From Nageia nagi (lineage: Eukaryota; Pinophyta), in NCBI GenBank assembly GCA_050084985.1, contig JBITNC010000002.1:35898001-35962000 (forward strand): a stretch of DNA of 64,000 bases. The letters run 5' to 3'. Positions 1 through 12,670 of this stretch are shown here, in pieces. The notes below the pieces were generated by a model. The model did not search any database. It worked only from the letters and a program-made list of their open reading frames with translations, and was not told the DNA's origin. Position 1 is the first letter of the stretch, and every line of letters begins with the position of its first letter. The translations under genes and the position numbers were made by a program.

Positions 1-119
1 TGCTACCTTTAGCAGATTCCTTTGCCAGATTCATCTTTTCTATTTTTATCATTAACACTTGACAAATATCAATACTTTTATTTATTTATTATTTCAACAA
101 TAAAATAAAAATGAAAGAA

Positions 120-1230
120 AACTAATGTACACATTTTTTTTATGTATAGAAGGGTCGAAGATGCATGATATTTATAGGTTCACGCTTTCATTTCCTTCTA
201 AGTTTGATAAATGATAAGTTCCTTTACCGAATTTTTTCTTAATGATATATGGTCCTAACCAATTTGGAGCAAACTAATCTCTAAGCTGTCGTTCTATTCG
301 TGAAGTTTGTTGATTTTCTTTTAAAACCAAATCACCTATTTTGAACTCACGAATTAGAGCCCTTTTATCAAAAGTTCATTTTATCCTCTTCTGATAAACA
401 CGCATATGCTCTAAAGCATTGATACATTTTTCATCTAAAAGTAATAATTGATCTAAGCGAGTCTGTCTTGCTTCTTCATTGGAAATTTTGCTCACTTAGA
501 TTTACTCTAAGGGATGGTATCTCAAGTTCTATGGGTAGGATGGCTTCTGTTCCATATACTAAAGAGAATGGTATTACCCCAATAGGAGTGTGTACACTGG
601 TACGATAAGCCCATAAGGCTTTTGATATTTGCATATGCCAATCTCTAAGAGAATCATTTACTATTTTTGCTAAGATGTTCCGAATAGTTTTATTAGTATC
701 CTCTGCCTGTCCATTGTCTTGTGGATAATATGGAGTGGAAAAACTTTGTTTAATTTTATACTTGTCACATATTTGTTTTACATCCTTATTTTTAAAAAAT
801 TTTTCCATTATCCGTAATTAATTGGTTCGGTATACCGAATCTACATATAATATAGTTTTCTATAAATTCAGCAATTTGTGAACCAATGGTGGAAGTCATG
901 GGAATAGCCTCTACCCATTTAGTAAAATATTCAGTTGCTGTAATGATGAATTGTGTCCACCAAAAGATGTAGGTGTAATTTGTCCTATTAAATCTAATGC
1001 CCATTTAGAGAATGGCCAAAGTGATTGTATAGGATGTAGTTCTTGAGAAGGTTGTGAAAATAAATGAGCATATTGTTGACATTTAAAACATTTTTTAACA
1101 TATTCACAACAATCCTTTTCCATAGTTGGCCAATAATACCCCATTCGTATTAATCGTTTCACAATCGCAACACCATTAAAATGTCCTCCCATGTTCCATC
1201 ATGGGCGGAGGATATTGCCTTTTTAATATC
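120..1230 (-). pseudogene. Tat-type integrase (zinc-binding, catalytic core, GPY/F C-terminus), broken into frames
   Basis: Integrase inserts the cDNA copy into the host chromosome. From right to left the minus strand shows three parts. The zinc-binding region is near 1060-1190 (GYYWPTMEKDCCEYVKKC, then CFKCQ). The catalytic core is at about 790-1004 (YFTKWVEAIPM, then the ITDNG motif). The core continues at 476-808 (YYPQDNGQAE, then WAYRTS and YGTEAILP). Further left, about 190-470, a frame with few stops reads NWLGPYIIKKKFGKGTYHL, the GPY/F-type C-terminal module. No chromodomain follows, as expected for Tat rather than chromoviruses. The core is split by at least two frameshifts (around 800 and around 1000). 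Confidence 0.88.
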
Positions 1231-1539
1231 ATTCCATTCGAGACATCTGAGTAAAATACCATTGAAAATTTCATCGATGCAAGATATCCCCTATCAAACA
1301 ATATTTAGTTTCTTTGATTTTAAAAGCTCATCGTGATGATTTATTAAGGTTTGCAGGAAGAGTTCCAAATTTTAAAAAATCTGTCAATTCTTTGTACCAA
1401 TTATCTTTATCAGTTACATCAATATTAATACACTTTTTTCTTCATCTTCCTATTGTAATGATGATTGAGACAATTGAATTATTTCAACTTGAATTGAATA
1501 TTTTTTAGGATCTTTTGGGATAAGAGATCCAATAGAAGC

Positions 1540-2040
1540 CATAGCATCTGCAAATCTATTAGATGATCTTGGTGCTGCTTCTATACTAAATCGGTCAAAA
1601 GATTTTAATAATTCCTCAACTAACGCTTTATAATTTTGAAGTAAAGGTTTCTTTACATTGATAGATTCCTTTCACTTGATTTACGATGAGTAAAGAATCT
1701 CCAATAAATCTTAATTCTTTTAAATTTTAATTTAACAGCAGTTTTTAATGCTAATATCAAAGCTTCATATTCCACATTATTATTAGTTTCAAGGAAATTT
1801 TAATTTAAATGAACATGGTATAGGGATCCCTGCGGTGTTAAAATACAACACCTGCTCCACCACCTTGTTCACATCGAGAACCATCAAAGTGTATTGTCAT
1901 ATCCCAATCGTCTTCAGGTTCTACAGGTATTTCAATTTCAATCTAATTGAAACACCCCATCATCGGGTAATTCAAATGACAAGGGGTTTATTATCTTGCA
2001 ATGGAGCATTAGCCAGATAGTCAACAATTACTTATCCTTT
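1540..2040 (-). pseudogene. Additional RNase H domain (aRNH) of the Tat element
   Basis: On the minus strand near 2030 a frame reads VDYLANAPLQDN, the linker that precedes the second RNase H in Tat elements. It is followed near 1850-1905 by MTIHFDGSRCEQGGGAG, matching the start of a plant-type RNase H with its first catalytic Asp in the FDGS context. Sequence down to about 1540 continues with weak RNase H similarity. Stops and shifts interrupt it. In a live element this domain would help degrade the RNA strand of the RNA/DNA hybrid. Placement between RT and integrase is what supports the Tat call. Confidence 0.72.
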
Positions 2041-2049
2041 TATTGACTT

Positions 2050-3110
2050 TTGTCCAATAAAATGTTAAAAGGTTTTTCATATTATTTCAAGGGATCCATT
2101 TAAGATGACAATTTTTAGTTTAAAAAAAAAATTCAAATTTTTTAGAGAAAAATTTTGCAAACAAATTTTTAAAAAATTATGTATTAATCTCGACCTTTTG
2201 GGTTTTACTCAAAATATAAGTTTTTTTTTATGTTCATTTTTTTGAGAAGCATTTTCCTAAAGCATTCCTATAGAGTTATAAAAAAAAAGGGGTCATTTTT
2301 TTTTGGGTGGATTAAAATGGAGATAATAAATATCTTTTAATTTCACAATTTCCCTTTTTTTTGCTTTTCCCCAATGAATTTCCCCTTTTTTTAAAAATTT
2401 TTTGTAAATGGTTTACTTTATCAAAATTGAGATAAAACCTTATAATTTAACTTCCCTGTAAACTTGAATTTTTTTAGTTTGAAAAGGGGTGGATGTCTAC
2501 TCTCCTTCACTTTACAGGATCTTTTAAAATTCCCTCATCGGGACACAATAAATCCTAATAATTTTCCTGAAGTTACACCAAAAACACATTTTTTTTGGAT
2601 TTAATCTTACTTTATGTTCTAATAATCTATCTAAGAACTTTAATTAGGTCTTTTCCATGACTACTCGATATTTAGATCTAACCAACTAATCATCGACAAA
2701 ATCTTCTACTATGTCATGCATTTTAATCATGGAATATATAAGTCATAGCCCTTTGATAAGTTGCCCCCAGCATTTTTTAACCCAAAAAGGCATAACTTTA
2801 TAACAAAAGGTACCCCAAGGAGTTATAAAAGCCATTTTATTTTTGATCTTCAATAGCTATTTTTATTTGATTATAACCAGAAAACCGTCCATTAATGATA
2901 ACATATCAGGGTCCTGCAATCTAGTCTACCAAAACTATCAATCCCTAGGTAGAGGGAAATCATCTTTAGACAAGCTTTTTTAAAGATCATGAAAATCTGT
3001 GCTTTATTCTTATTTTTCACTTGGTTTTTTTCACAGGTACCATATTAGATATCCAATCTGAATAACTATAGGTTGTATAAATTTAGCTTCTAATAATTTT
3101 TGGAGTTCTT
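2050..3110 (-). pseudogene. Ty3/gypsy reverse transcriptase plus connection/RNase H remnant
   Basis: Reverse transcriptase copies the element RNA to DNA. Minus-strand reading from about 3000 gives a recognisable palm and fingers: MDGFSGYNQIKIA, then MAFITPWGTFCYKVMPFGLK and NAGATYQRAMTYIF. The catalytic box reads FVDD at 2689-2700 and is followed at once by a TAG stop. Next come GVTSGKLLGFIVS (RT thumb, about 2560-2600) and FTGKLNYKVLSQF (connection, about 2430-2460). The first RNase H that should follow (about 2050-2400) is almost erased and very A/T-rich. At least four in-frame stops are visible. Confidence 0.83.
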
Positions 3111-4890
3111 CTTTTACCTTTTATGCTATATAGGATGCATTTTACGTAATTTTTGTTTAATGGGTTTTTAGCATCAGGCTTTAATGCAAATTATGCACTA
3201 CTAATTTGGGAAATCTTTCTAGGCATTCTGCATATGACCATGCGAATACTTTTTCCTCGTTCTTTTAATACAAATTTTAAAAATTTTTCTTGTTCATTTT
3301 CCGTGAGATTTTCTCCTAATTGAATAATTTTTTAGGTTTTTGAGGATCATTACTAATATTTATTTCTAAAACTTTTTTAGTAAGCATATGCGACCCTTCT
3401 TCTAATTGATTTGGACTGGTATCCAACTTTTTGTCTTAAACCCACTATATTTTAAATCGTTTTTTCTTGAGTTTGTTCATCGTGCATACTTGATTTTCAT
3501 AGGAACCAAAATGTGATCTATGTTTTTGAATATGTACCGAAGGATTAGATGATATAAGAGAAAAATCAAAAATTACTTCATTTTGTAGAAGTATTGGCAT
3601 TATTTTGTTTTAAATTTTGATTTTTGTTAACTTCATCTTTTTTGTTCATTATTTGATCTTAAATATCATTCTCTTTTATTGTAACCAATTTATCGATGGT
3701 ATATCTAATATGGAATGATTGATGATTCAGCATTTTTTATTTTTTTTGTATATCACTTGGTAAGCCTGAATGATTTAGGGTGGCTCAATATTGTTAAAAA
3801 AAGCATTTCGACACCTTCTAAGACATCCATTTCACTTAATTTTTTCTTCTCTTATATCAATAATTTCTTGTACTAAAAGATTCTTTCTCTAAAAATTTTT
3901 CATTTTTAAAAACCAAATTCTCTTCTCCTAAATTTTCCAATTTAGCAAGATTTTTACATTCATTTTGATAACCCAATCCCCTTTTTATCAAAGGGATCTT
4001 TATATTGTAATTCAATTATCTCTCGTGGACCCTGTTCAAAATCGACCCCAATCCTCGCCTTGCTAATTACATTTTTTAAAATGTTTAAGAAAAAATTTCT
4101 TTGAACATGGCGATAAATATTTATATCATTTTTGAAATTTCCTTCATATGTTTGATTGGGTATTGTTGACATAGGATCTAAAACCATCCCCACATAGATA
4201 AACATCATCTGATTAGGTACTTCTCCTAAAGGTACTATTTTTTCCCAACACACTGGTGATTCAGATGATCTTCCCATTCTTGTGATAAAGGTATATAATC
4301 CACATCTCTACATCATATTCCCCCCATCCCTAAATCCATTTATTTAATTTTTACTAGATATACATTGGATGAGTTTATTATTAGATGTATATTTTTTCTT
4401 GTTTTGATGAAGAAGCTCCATATTTTTCATCTAAAGTTTTTGGCAAATTTTTCCCCCAAATATCTTTATCTTGTTATGCTATGTCACTTTTTTCCCTTTT
4501 GACTTCCCGATTGATTATATTTTTGTTCATTATATGGTTGAAAATTAAAGGGGGTGGTAATGTCCTTTTTTTTGGTAAAAAATTAAATACAATGTGAATA
4601 AGAAATCTGGGGTCTTTAAACACCAATGAAACTCACTTTATAGATGTATTTTAAACATCCATTTAAAAAAAGTTGATGGGACCATTGCATTTCTCTAAAC
4701 CATGACATCCTAAAATAATGTTGTTTTTGTATAAAATTTTCCTTCCCAATTTATGTTTAAAAAAGTTTGAACGATTTTAGCCCCTACTGTTTAAACGGTA
4801 GCACTATTGATCCTAAAGTTGAACACACTGCATCATTAAACCCTAATCTTTAAAGAAGGAGCTAAAATATTTTGTATGCAGCATCTAAAA
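3111..4890 (-). pseudogene. Protease-RT linker of the Tat element, heavily decayed; one open piece 3960-4277
   Basis: The stretch between the protease motif and RT is AT-rich and mostly closed in all frames. One piece stays open on the minus strand, 3960-4277 (105 codons). It ends DPFDKKGIGLSK, reminiscent of the glycine-rich spacer found between protease and RT in Tat polyproteins. I do not recognise a catalytic domain here. The strand and position between two recognised domains are the only reasons to count it as part of the polyprotein. Confidence 0.45.
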
Positions 4891-4965
4891 TTTATATTTA
4901 TAGCTGAACCTTCATCTATTAGAATTCTTTTAAAAATTTCCCATCTACTTTACCCAATTATATGT
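4885..4965 (-). pseudogene. Aspartic protease active-site remnant
   Basis: Minus-strand reading around the codon at 4914-4916 gives RILIDEGSAINI. This matches the retropepsin active-site block of plant gypsy elements, usually R-V/I-L-I/V-D-x-G-S-A/S. The catalytic Asp and the Gly-Ser are kept. Flanking sequence is too decayed to delimit the domain. In the intact element it would cut the Gag-Pol polyprotein. Confidence 0.65.
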
Positions 4966-5429
4966 AAAGGTGGATCAAGTCCGCCTGGTTCCATCGTTAT
5001 TTAATTTTTCTTGTTCGTAGAAGTTTATACTAGGTTGTTTTGCATATCTTCAAACTTTAACTATTGAAATAAAATTATTTGGGGTTACTAATATCCACTT
5101 GAATTTTTTGTAGAATTTGATTTATAGCTCCCTAAAACTTTAGACTGTTGTAATAATTCAAATAAGGTCATCTTAACTGGAGACATTTTTTAATTGTTGT
5201 TGAAGAGCACCTTTTATCAAAACTTTAGTTTGTTTGGAGGTATAGGTTAAATTAATTGGGTTTTATATCGATTGATTTTTTCATGGATTATCTTATTTAT
5301 TCTGATATTGTTGTGCTCTTGTAGCTATACCAATCATATGTATTGAATCATCTATAGTCTCTATAAAGGGTATATCCTTATTATTCCATGAAATAGTTCA
5401 TTGGTTTGGGATAATTGCCACATTGTTAG

Positions 5430-7974
5430 CCTGATGTGAAGGTAAGGGGTTTTGATATGTCCCTAAATTTTGATTCGAAGGCACAACAGGATTATCCACA
5501 TCTATTTTTTGACTATCTATCAAGTCTTGAATTTTATGTTGTAAAGTTCGACATTTATTGTATTATGTTCTTTTTGCCTATGATAAGCACAAAATTCATT
5601 TTCCTTATACCATTTGCTTCCTTTAGCATTAGGATTTTTTAGGTTTTATTATCAGGTAATCTAAACATACCATTATCACATAATTTTTTTAAGTATTTCG
5701 GCTAATGGTTCTGATAATGGGGTAAAATTTCTTTTAGCTTAGGTTCAACATTTTCTTTGATTTTTTGAATTTTTTGTCATGGCTATTTGATTATTCTATG
5801 GTTATTAGTACTATTTTCATATTGATTACCCTTTTTATATTCTTTTTTCTTGAGCTTTAGTTCTCCATCTTAAATTTAACCCTTTCTATAACTACTACCT
5901 GAGCAATAGCTTCTTCAAAAGTTTTATGTTGTTGAATTTGGAGAACACTGGCTATTGGTCTTAAACAACTTTGACTAAATAATTTAACCAATTCCTCTTG
6001 TGGTATTGTATAAGGCATACTAGTGAGTATAGCTCGCCATATTGAGATGTAATCTTGTATAGTTTCATCAAGAAATTGTTGTAATCTTGTAAGATTGGTA
6101 ATTGAAGATCTTTCTTTAATATTGATTCTAAAATGTTCAAGAAATTGATTAGCCAATTGTTCAAACGTATATAAACTATGCATAGGTAAACTATTATACC
6201 AATCTAAAGCTTGACCTGTGAGTGTCATAGAAAATATACGTAACATTAATGAGTCATCATTGGCTATCTAATAGCTAGAAAATATAAATTTTCTCAAATG
6301 TTCTTTGGGGTCTTCTCTTCCTTTAAATGACTCTATTTTAGGAAATTCAAACCTATATGGTAGTTTCTTTTTTGGAACTCTTGGATGAATAGGTTCATTG
6401 CAAATATTCTTGTAATTTAACTTTTGAAGTCCTTGAACATTCATTTCTCGATTTATAAAATCCTTCATAAAGTCTTCTAATTCTTTATTGGTTCTATGAC
6501 CTTGAGTGTGTCTATGATATCTTCGAGTATTCGGATCATTTTCCAAAATTGATCTTGAAGTGTAAGACTCATAGTCAGAAGGAAACTTTGATGGTGGTGG
6601 AGGCAATATTTTAAGAGGTGAATGTCATCGTAGAATAGGGATTCTAGAGGTTTTTGGGATATACCTTTTCCATATAGATCTTTTCCTTTGTAATCAGGTT
6701 GTCTTGTTTGATTTTGGGTTTGTTCATCCCAACTTTTAATAGAATCTTGCTTTTGTTTATCATATAATTTTTGCAGTGCTAGTTCTTTATCCATTTCCTT
6801 TTGTAATAAAATAGCTATATCTTTATCCATCGCTTCTTGTTTGTCTAAATAAGGATCTCGATATTTTTATATTTGACTTCATTTAGGAGTTTCAGGTTTC
6901 AAATTTTTTATTTTTTTGATATTCCTCCCACTGTCTTTGTTTTTCTTTCTCCATATGTAGGTATTGTTCCCTTTTATTTTTTCATTCTCTAATTCTTTAA
7001 GTTGTAATTCCTGTAAACGAAGTTGAATCTCATGTTCTTTATGAAGTCTTTTCTTTTCTTGTTCTAGGAACTCATTTCTTTCTTTGTTTGCTTGTTCTTG
7101 TTCTATGAATTTCCTTTTATCTCTAAGAAGTTTATCTTCCATTTCTTTTAATTTATTCTCTTATTCTTGAATTTCAATGAATTCGTTAAGTTTTCTATTT
7201 TCTTCCTTTAGAAGATATTGCATTTCTACGGCCTTTTTAATATCATCAGCATATATTTCTATGAATTTTTGACCAATTTTTGTTTTACATAATCGTCATT
7301 CTTCTAGTTCTTCATAAGAAGGTATCTCTTCTATTTTAAACTTAGATTTCCTTCTATGTAATCCTCCATTTGAAGAATAAGATTTCTCCGTTTGCTTTAT
7401 TGAAGGAGCTCTTTGGGACAAATTACTCATAGGTATTGATACTTCATTTTTTCCTAACTTTAGAGATTTATGAGAAAAAGAAGATCTCTCTTTTCGGATT
7501 AAAGAACTAACCTTTCGACCATCTGATAATAGACGAATGACTTTCATATTTAACTTTATATGGCTTAGTCTCTGGTACCGCTATGGTTTTGGCTTGAGAT
7601 TTATCCTCATCCATTTCTAAGTTATCACGCCTATGATTTAGTTTTTCGACATCTCCCGATAAACTAGAAGACATCTTAGGAATAGCCCTATAATTAGCTA
7701 GGCAACGACGAATTTCAATTAACTCTTCATATAACACTTGCATTCTAGCCTTGGTAATAGGATCTTTTATACTTTGTCTTTGCAATCTAGATTGATCATA
7801 ACCCCAATCCCAATCTTTACTTTCATAACGGACTACCCATGGATCTGATTCATCTAAAGGAGGTGGCCTCCTAACTGAAGACTCTATCAAATCCATATTG
7901 TTTGAATCTATTTCTTGTATTTCAAATGGGTGTTTTCGCATTTTCTTAGCAGTCATACTTCTAGTTTGAACCAT
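5430..7974 (-). pseudogene. Tat-type Gag: start motif, coiled coil, retrotransposon gag core and C-terminal His/Cys motif
   Basis: Gag forms the particle that packages element RNA. The start at 7974 reads MVQTRSMTAKK, a frequent opening of plant Tat/Athila Gag. A Lys/Glu-rich coiled coil follows (about 6880-7142, with EQEQANKERNEFLEQEKKRL). The Retrotrans_gag core spans 5857-6606: PKIESFKGREDPKEHLRKF, MTLTGQALDWYNSLP, then FEQLANQFLEHF. Near 5560-5620 a frame reads FCAYHRQKEHNT, the zinc-finger-like motif at the Gag C-terminus. Frame changes occur near 7540, 7200-7290, 6600, 6270 and 5860, so no full Gag can be made. Confidence 0.85.
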
Positions 7975-9400
7975 TTTTTAGATATTATAAACAAGCATCG
8001 TAAAAATGAAACTCTATTTCTATATTTTATATTATGTTTTCGAGAAAACAATTTAATGCACAAACAGCCTATATGCAAACTTACTTTTAACGATGTGATT
8101 ATCTTTCTTAACTTTTCCACATATTTTTAATGTCTACGTTAAATGAACGATATGAGTTGTTTATTTTTAATCTTTTTAATTTCCCTAGTTTGTTTGACTA
8201 GTCAAGTGTTAAACAAGGTAGGTTGGGTAATTCTAAGTAATGTTTACAAGTTTCTATGGCTTTTGGCTTGGTTCTAGATGAGTCTCTTTTTTGACTCCTA
8301 CCTAAAGGAAAGTTACCTTGCTCATCACCTCCAAGTGCAACTGGCTCTATGGCTTCAAGTGTGTTATGTTGGTAGGTACAAAGAATTAAGAATTAACGGT
8401 TGGTAGTGACATCCAACTCGTTAATGTTCAATTATTCCTTTAAGGCCTTATGAAATGCATTTAAACAAGTAAAATACATTTATGCATACTACCCTCCCAA
8501 ACATTCATGTCCATTTACTTATCTTATCTTAATGTGATGCAATCAAAGTTTATTTTAAGTGAATCTTGACCTTAATAGACCCCGTTGTTCTTTTTAATTA
8601 TAATGTGATTCATTATCCAACCTCTTAATGATGTTCATTAACTCCTTCCAGCTGTGGAAGTTTTTATATGTGATAAATTCCCTCTTCTTACTAGTCACAT
8701 ATCTCTTCGACCTCCAATGGAGTGGTAAGAGCAGACTTAGTAAAAATTCATTAAGTGTAGATAAACTAATTAAGTGAGGTTCAATTACTCCTCCAAGAGT
8801 CACATATCCCTTTGACCTCCAATGGAGTGGTAAGGGCAGACATCTTAAAGAGTGTTAATGTGAAGTATAATTCCAAATAATATGTGAATAAATTTTACCT
8901 CTTTCACTTAACTTATTTCTGATCACTTAGGATTGCTTGAAGCGCAAAAGTGAGAGCATACTTTGTTAAGTGAAAGTACTTAGTGTATTCAAATCCCTCC
9001 AATTCATTAACCTTTTAATATGATTTACACTACCCAGAACTCGATTTATTTTCTTTAAGTTCATTTTTTTTAATGTGATTCATTTACCCCTTCCAATTGT
9101 GGAAGTATTATGTGTAATAAATTACCTCCTCTTACTAGTCACATATCCCTTCGACCTCCAATGGAGTGGTAAGGGAAAACTTGGTAAGAGTTCATTATGT
9201 GTGGGTGAATTAGCCAAATTAATGATAGTGTGAATGTGAAAAAAAAAGAAGAATTAATTACTCCTTCTTATCCGGTCTATTTGGTCACCTTAGATCGCAC
9301 GAAGCACAAAGGGAGAGCATAAGTAGACAAGATAAAAAGTATTAATGTGTACATACCCTTCACCTAAAACATGAGAATACATAACATTATACATAAAATA
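7975..9400 (-). repeat. Leader of the Tat element with internal diverged repeats
   Basis: Upstream of the gag start (rightward) there is no coding signal. A block containing TCGACCTCCAATGGAGTGG occurs at about 8686-8733, 8799-8842 and 9133-9182. It is preceded twice by a related sequence around TGTGGAAGT (8654, 9105). A second block, CGAAGCACAAAGGGAGAGC or a close variant, occurs at about 8937-8975 and 9290-9325. Together these give two long imperfect repeats, roughly 8600-8990 and 9073-9345. Long repeat-bearing leaders are common in Tat elements. No primer binding site could be identified. Confidence 0.6.
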
Positions 9401-10560
9401 AATTAATAAAAAATATGCATTTAATCTTTTCTACCCATTCTTATATGCATTCTAGGCAAAGGAATCACATTCAAAAGTATCCTTCCATTTTAACAACATA
9501 TTATATATTTTATTTTATTTTTTTAGGAATAACAAAAAGAGACAAAATGACCTAGAGTATGAGTCATCAATGTTTAGATAGAGGTTGTTGGCATTTATTC
9601 TGAGTCACTGACATCCGATCCCAATCACTGGCATTTAGTCTGGATTACTTTGTAAATCGCTGGCATTCCTTTTGAGTCACCGACGTCCGATTCCAATCGT
9701 TGGCATTTCTGCAACAGATTTCCTAAAAAGCATAGAATGCAAATTTTGAAATTAGTATATGGATAAATTCAAATAAACTAGATAATAGAAAGGTAAAATC
9801 ATTATAAACAAAAAACATCCCTATTAATAACGGAAGGGCCCTCCTTCTAGCGCTAGAATGTTGCAGTGAAAATAGAGCTGGAATGTAGAATAACATGAAA
9901 TACAAATTATTCTTAATCTTCACTGAACCTCAAATTATGAGAAATAGATTGAAGTGCTGTAATTATAAATTGATATTGATTTCATTTCAAACTAAAATTT
10001 GCCCTTGGAAGGGACTTTTACAAATGCCATTTGCCAAAATGAAGGTATTAGATCTCCATTGTTTTTGATTTGCTTGCTTCTCTCCTTGATATGGACAACC
10101 TGTAAATCCTACACACATGCAAAAGATAATAACTTCAAATCATCTATGTATGACATGTATTGAATTGAAACTAGCATAAAATAATAAAAGGTATGAGCTC
10201 GCAAGATTTTGGCAGCATTACCCTACTTCAAAAATGGGTCAAGATTTTCTCTTAATTGCTTTGTATTGGCTTGTATTTATAGATTTTGGGTGAGATGTTT
10301 AAAGGCTGGTAAGGGAAGTGAAAAGCCACTGTAGGTCATAACTGACCCCCTCTATCCACATCATCTTGGAAAATGAAATGTTTCAACTTTCTCTTACTAT
10401 TTTGGTTTCTTGTTCAGCTGTTATAGAGTCACCGATGATTACCATACGAACATCAGTGATCACCTCAAAATGATGGTGACTGTCTTGGGTCACTGGCGAC
10501 TAGTTTTCAATTTTGTAACAATATTAAAATGACTACCTAATAGCCAATTTTACCTAAATA
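9400..10560 (-). mobile_element. Probable 5' LTR region of the Tat element (ends not resolved)
   Basis: This non-coding stretch lies where the 5' LTR should be. It contains a minus-strand TATA box (complement of TATTTATA at 10274-10281). It also holds two copies of a block with GAGTCACYGACRTCCGAT, at about 9587-9640 and 9659-9710 (72 bp apart), with a weaker relative at 10425-10500. I cannot place the TG/CA ends or a target duplication, and the partner LTR is outside the window, so the call rests on position and promoter-like content only. Confidence 0.35.
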
Positions 10561-10901
10561 GAGTCATGTGAACACCCATTTTGCATGTACTCGACGGGAG
10601 CTATCTAATAATATGATTTTTAAACCTATTTTATATGGTTGCAAAGAGTTATGATTATTTCAATGTTTAATAGTTAAAAAAGGGACATTTTTAAGTGTCT
10701 ATAATGAGGGTTATGAATATGGTGAAAAACTAAATCCAATCTAAATTTTGGAAAAAATTTGGTAGATTTTTAGCTGTAAAATGAAAAAAATCTAAATTTC
10801 CAACTCATAATGACCTTAATGTTTTGATAAATTTTTGGCAATGTTTCAAATAGTAACATAGAAATCTCAATCCTCAACCTCTCCATAAGTGTAAAATTAA
10901 A

Positions 10902-10913
10902 GCTCTGATAGTA
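10902..10913 (-). other. Primer binding site, tRNA-iMet type (10 of 12 matches)
   Basis: The plus strand reads GCTCTGATAGTA. Its complement matches the tRNA-iMet primer site TGGTATCAGAGC except at two positions next to the LTR. It sits two bases inside a TGTTAGG LTR end, the normal spacing. Confidence 0.6.
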
Positions 10914-10915
10914 TA

Positions 10916-11260
10916 TGTTAGGAAACTACATGTTCCTAAATAGGATTCTTACCAATATAATAGTAATATGGTGGTAAAATATATCTTAATCTCACAACAC
11001 AAGTAACATGAATCCCAATGGAGCAAGATAATAACATAATTGCTTTACTAAATAACCAAAATGAATCACAAGCAACTTCAAGGAGGCTACCTCCTTACAA
11101 CTCAAATAATATATATTCCAAGATACTAGCTATTCTATTTCCACGCATATTTATAGTCTACCTACCCTAACCCTAATTGGTCGCTTAATACAAAATGGTG
11201 ATTCACCTTACAATTATGTTGAACCTCAAAATATTCATCTTCTTATCGAAATTTTCAAAT
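10916..11260 (-). mobile_element. LTR relic (copia-like) read on the minus strand; right end unknown
   Basis: The LTR end is TGTTAGGAAAC at 10916, directly beside the primer site. A minus-strand TATA box lies at 11148-11155 (TATAAATA), about 235 bp from the primer site, a normal U3-R layout. The body left of the primer site shows no gag or pol, so only the LTR and primer site seem to survive. The right end could extend to about 11.4 kb. Confidence 0.5.
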
Positions 11261-12361
11261 TTTTAAAAATTTATCAAAGGTATTATTTATCAATATAATG
11301 TAACCTCAAAGGGTTTGTCCTGGTCGATTTCTCCATTACCTGCAACAATAGGTTCCTTGAGAAAGTAGAAAGTGGTGGGAATGCGCTTGTGTTAGTTTTC
11401 TACTCAATCTCTAGGTTGTAGGCTGGTTCCTATAAATTGTGAAGGTTGAAAGTAACAAGAAAGAAATAAAAGGTAAAGAGTAACAAGAAAAATATGAACA
11501 CATTAAACTAAAAATAAACAAAAACTATGTAGCCCGAGCACTATAAATAGGAAGCAATCCATAACCAAGACCAAGAATAGCTAACTATCTTACGCCAAGG
11601 GTCTTGTAATCACAATGCATAGCCACAACTTAAGACATCATTCCATACATAACATTCACAAAGTGTAACAAATAGCCACTTGTTGCAAAGGGAAAAGCAA
11701 TATCAATTTGCATTATCATATGTGAAAGTATCTTACAGAATTGGATAACTTTGGTAAAATATTCTACCTTTAGAACTTATAACAAACCACTATTTATACA
11801 TTTACATTCCAATTGAGTGGTTGTCTATCATTAATATACATAAATACTCCTCTTGAATGAAAATAGTAAGGAAAACTATTTATAATTAATATTATAACTA
11901 TGTCAAATTAGATAGTAATCAAGTACCAATAGCACCATAGTTTGGGAATTTGAAATTTTTCAATTGTTGTACTAATTGAGCCATAATCTTTGTAATTTTT
12001 CATTGATTTCTTTCTCTTGGTTTTGTATCTAATTAAATATGCACTTGTATGTAACTTGATTGGTACGATCTAGCACTATGCTCTATCAATAGCTATCTAC
12101 TTCTCCATAACTTAGTAATGATCAGCACTATATATTTGGTTACATAGAGTAATGAGGAAAATGAATAGTATATCATTGAAGTCTAAGAAGAAACTGCTAC
12201 TATCATTTAGAAATGAATCATAGTCAACATATTGATAGATCCTTGAGGGTCAAACACTTAAGATCAAGTGGACCCAGGCATTACTTCTTACCCATTATTC
12301 TTCTTTTAGTCTGGTAGATTCTATCTTTCCTTTTCAATCTCTAGTGATGATTAGGCTTATC
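11261..12361. other. No gene recognised
   Basis: AT-rich sequence with short frames only. I see no domain, splice structure or terminal repeat. Fragments near 11330-11450 are less AT-rich and may be old transposon sequence, but nothing identifiable remains. Confidence 0.6.
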
Positions 12362-12670
12362 TTAGTACCCATGGATTTTAGAAAAAATGTGTGATGCCAT
12401 CATTGAAAATTGATGGGCTTTGTTTGATTATCATGTAGTATTTCCTACTGTTCTTTATCTTGAGACCCACTGATTTTAGATAAAAGTTTTGATATCATCA
12501 CTCAAAATCAGTAGGTTCTATGTGATCTCTTATAAAATATCTCCTACTAAATGAAACATTGCTTTGTTATTTCTTGTCTCAAGACCCCCTTATTTTGCTC
12601 AAAAATGGTGACATCACTGATGAAAATCAATAAGATGTAATTGATCTACTTACAACATTTCCTACAAATT
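12362..12670. repeat. About 3 tandem units of roughly 110-120 bp, each with inverted arms
   Basis: Three successive blocks follow the same plan. A CCCAYTGATTTT-like arm (near 12369, 12470 and 12588) is followed 40-50 bp later by its near-complement AAAATYAATRGG (near 12407, 12505 and 12621). A TTTCCTAC or CTCCTAC motif comes after each. The units are diverged, but the order is conserved. Each unit could fold into a hairpin. Confidence 0.6.

Larger units (their letters stand above)
1..7974 (-). mobile_element. Ty3/gypsy LTR retrotransposon, Tat/Ogre-like, decayed, 3' end outside window
   Basis: Read on the minus strand, the order is gag, protease, reverse transcriptase, an additional RNase H, then integrase. 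An extra RNase H between the RT/RNase H block and integrase is the hallmark of the plant Tat (Ogre/Tat) lineage. The gag start is near 7974 and integrase ends near 130, so the 3' LTR lies left of position 1. Frameshifts and stops occur in every domain, so the copy is not autonomous. The lineage assignment rests on domain order and recognisable motifs, not on a phylogeny. Confidence 0.88.
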
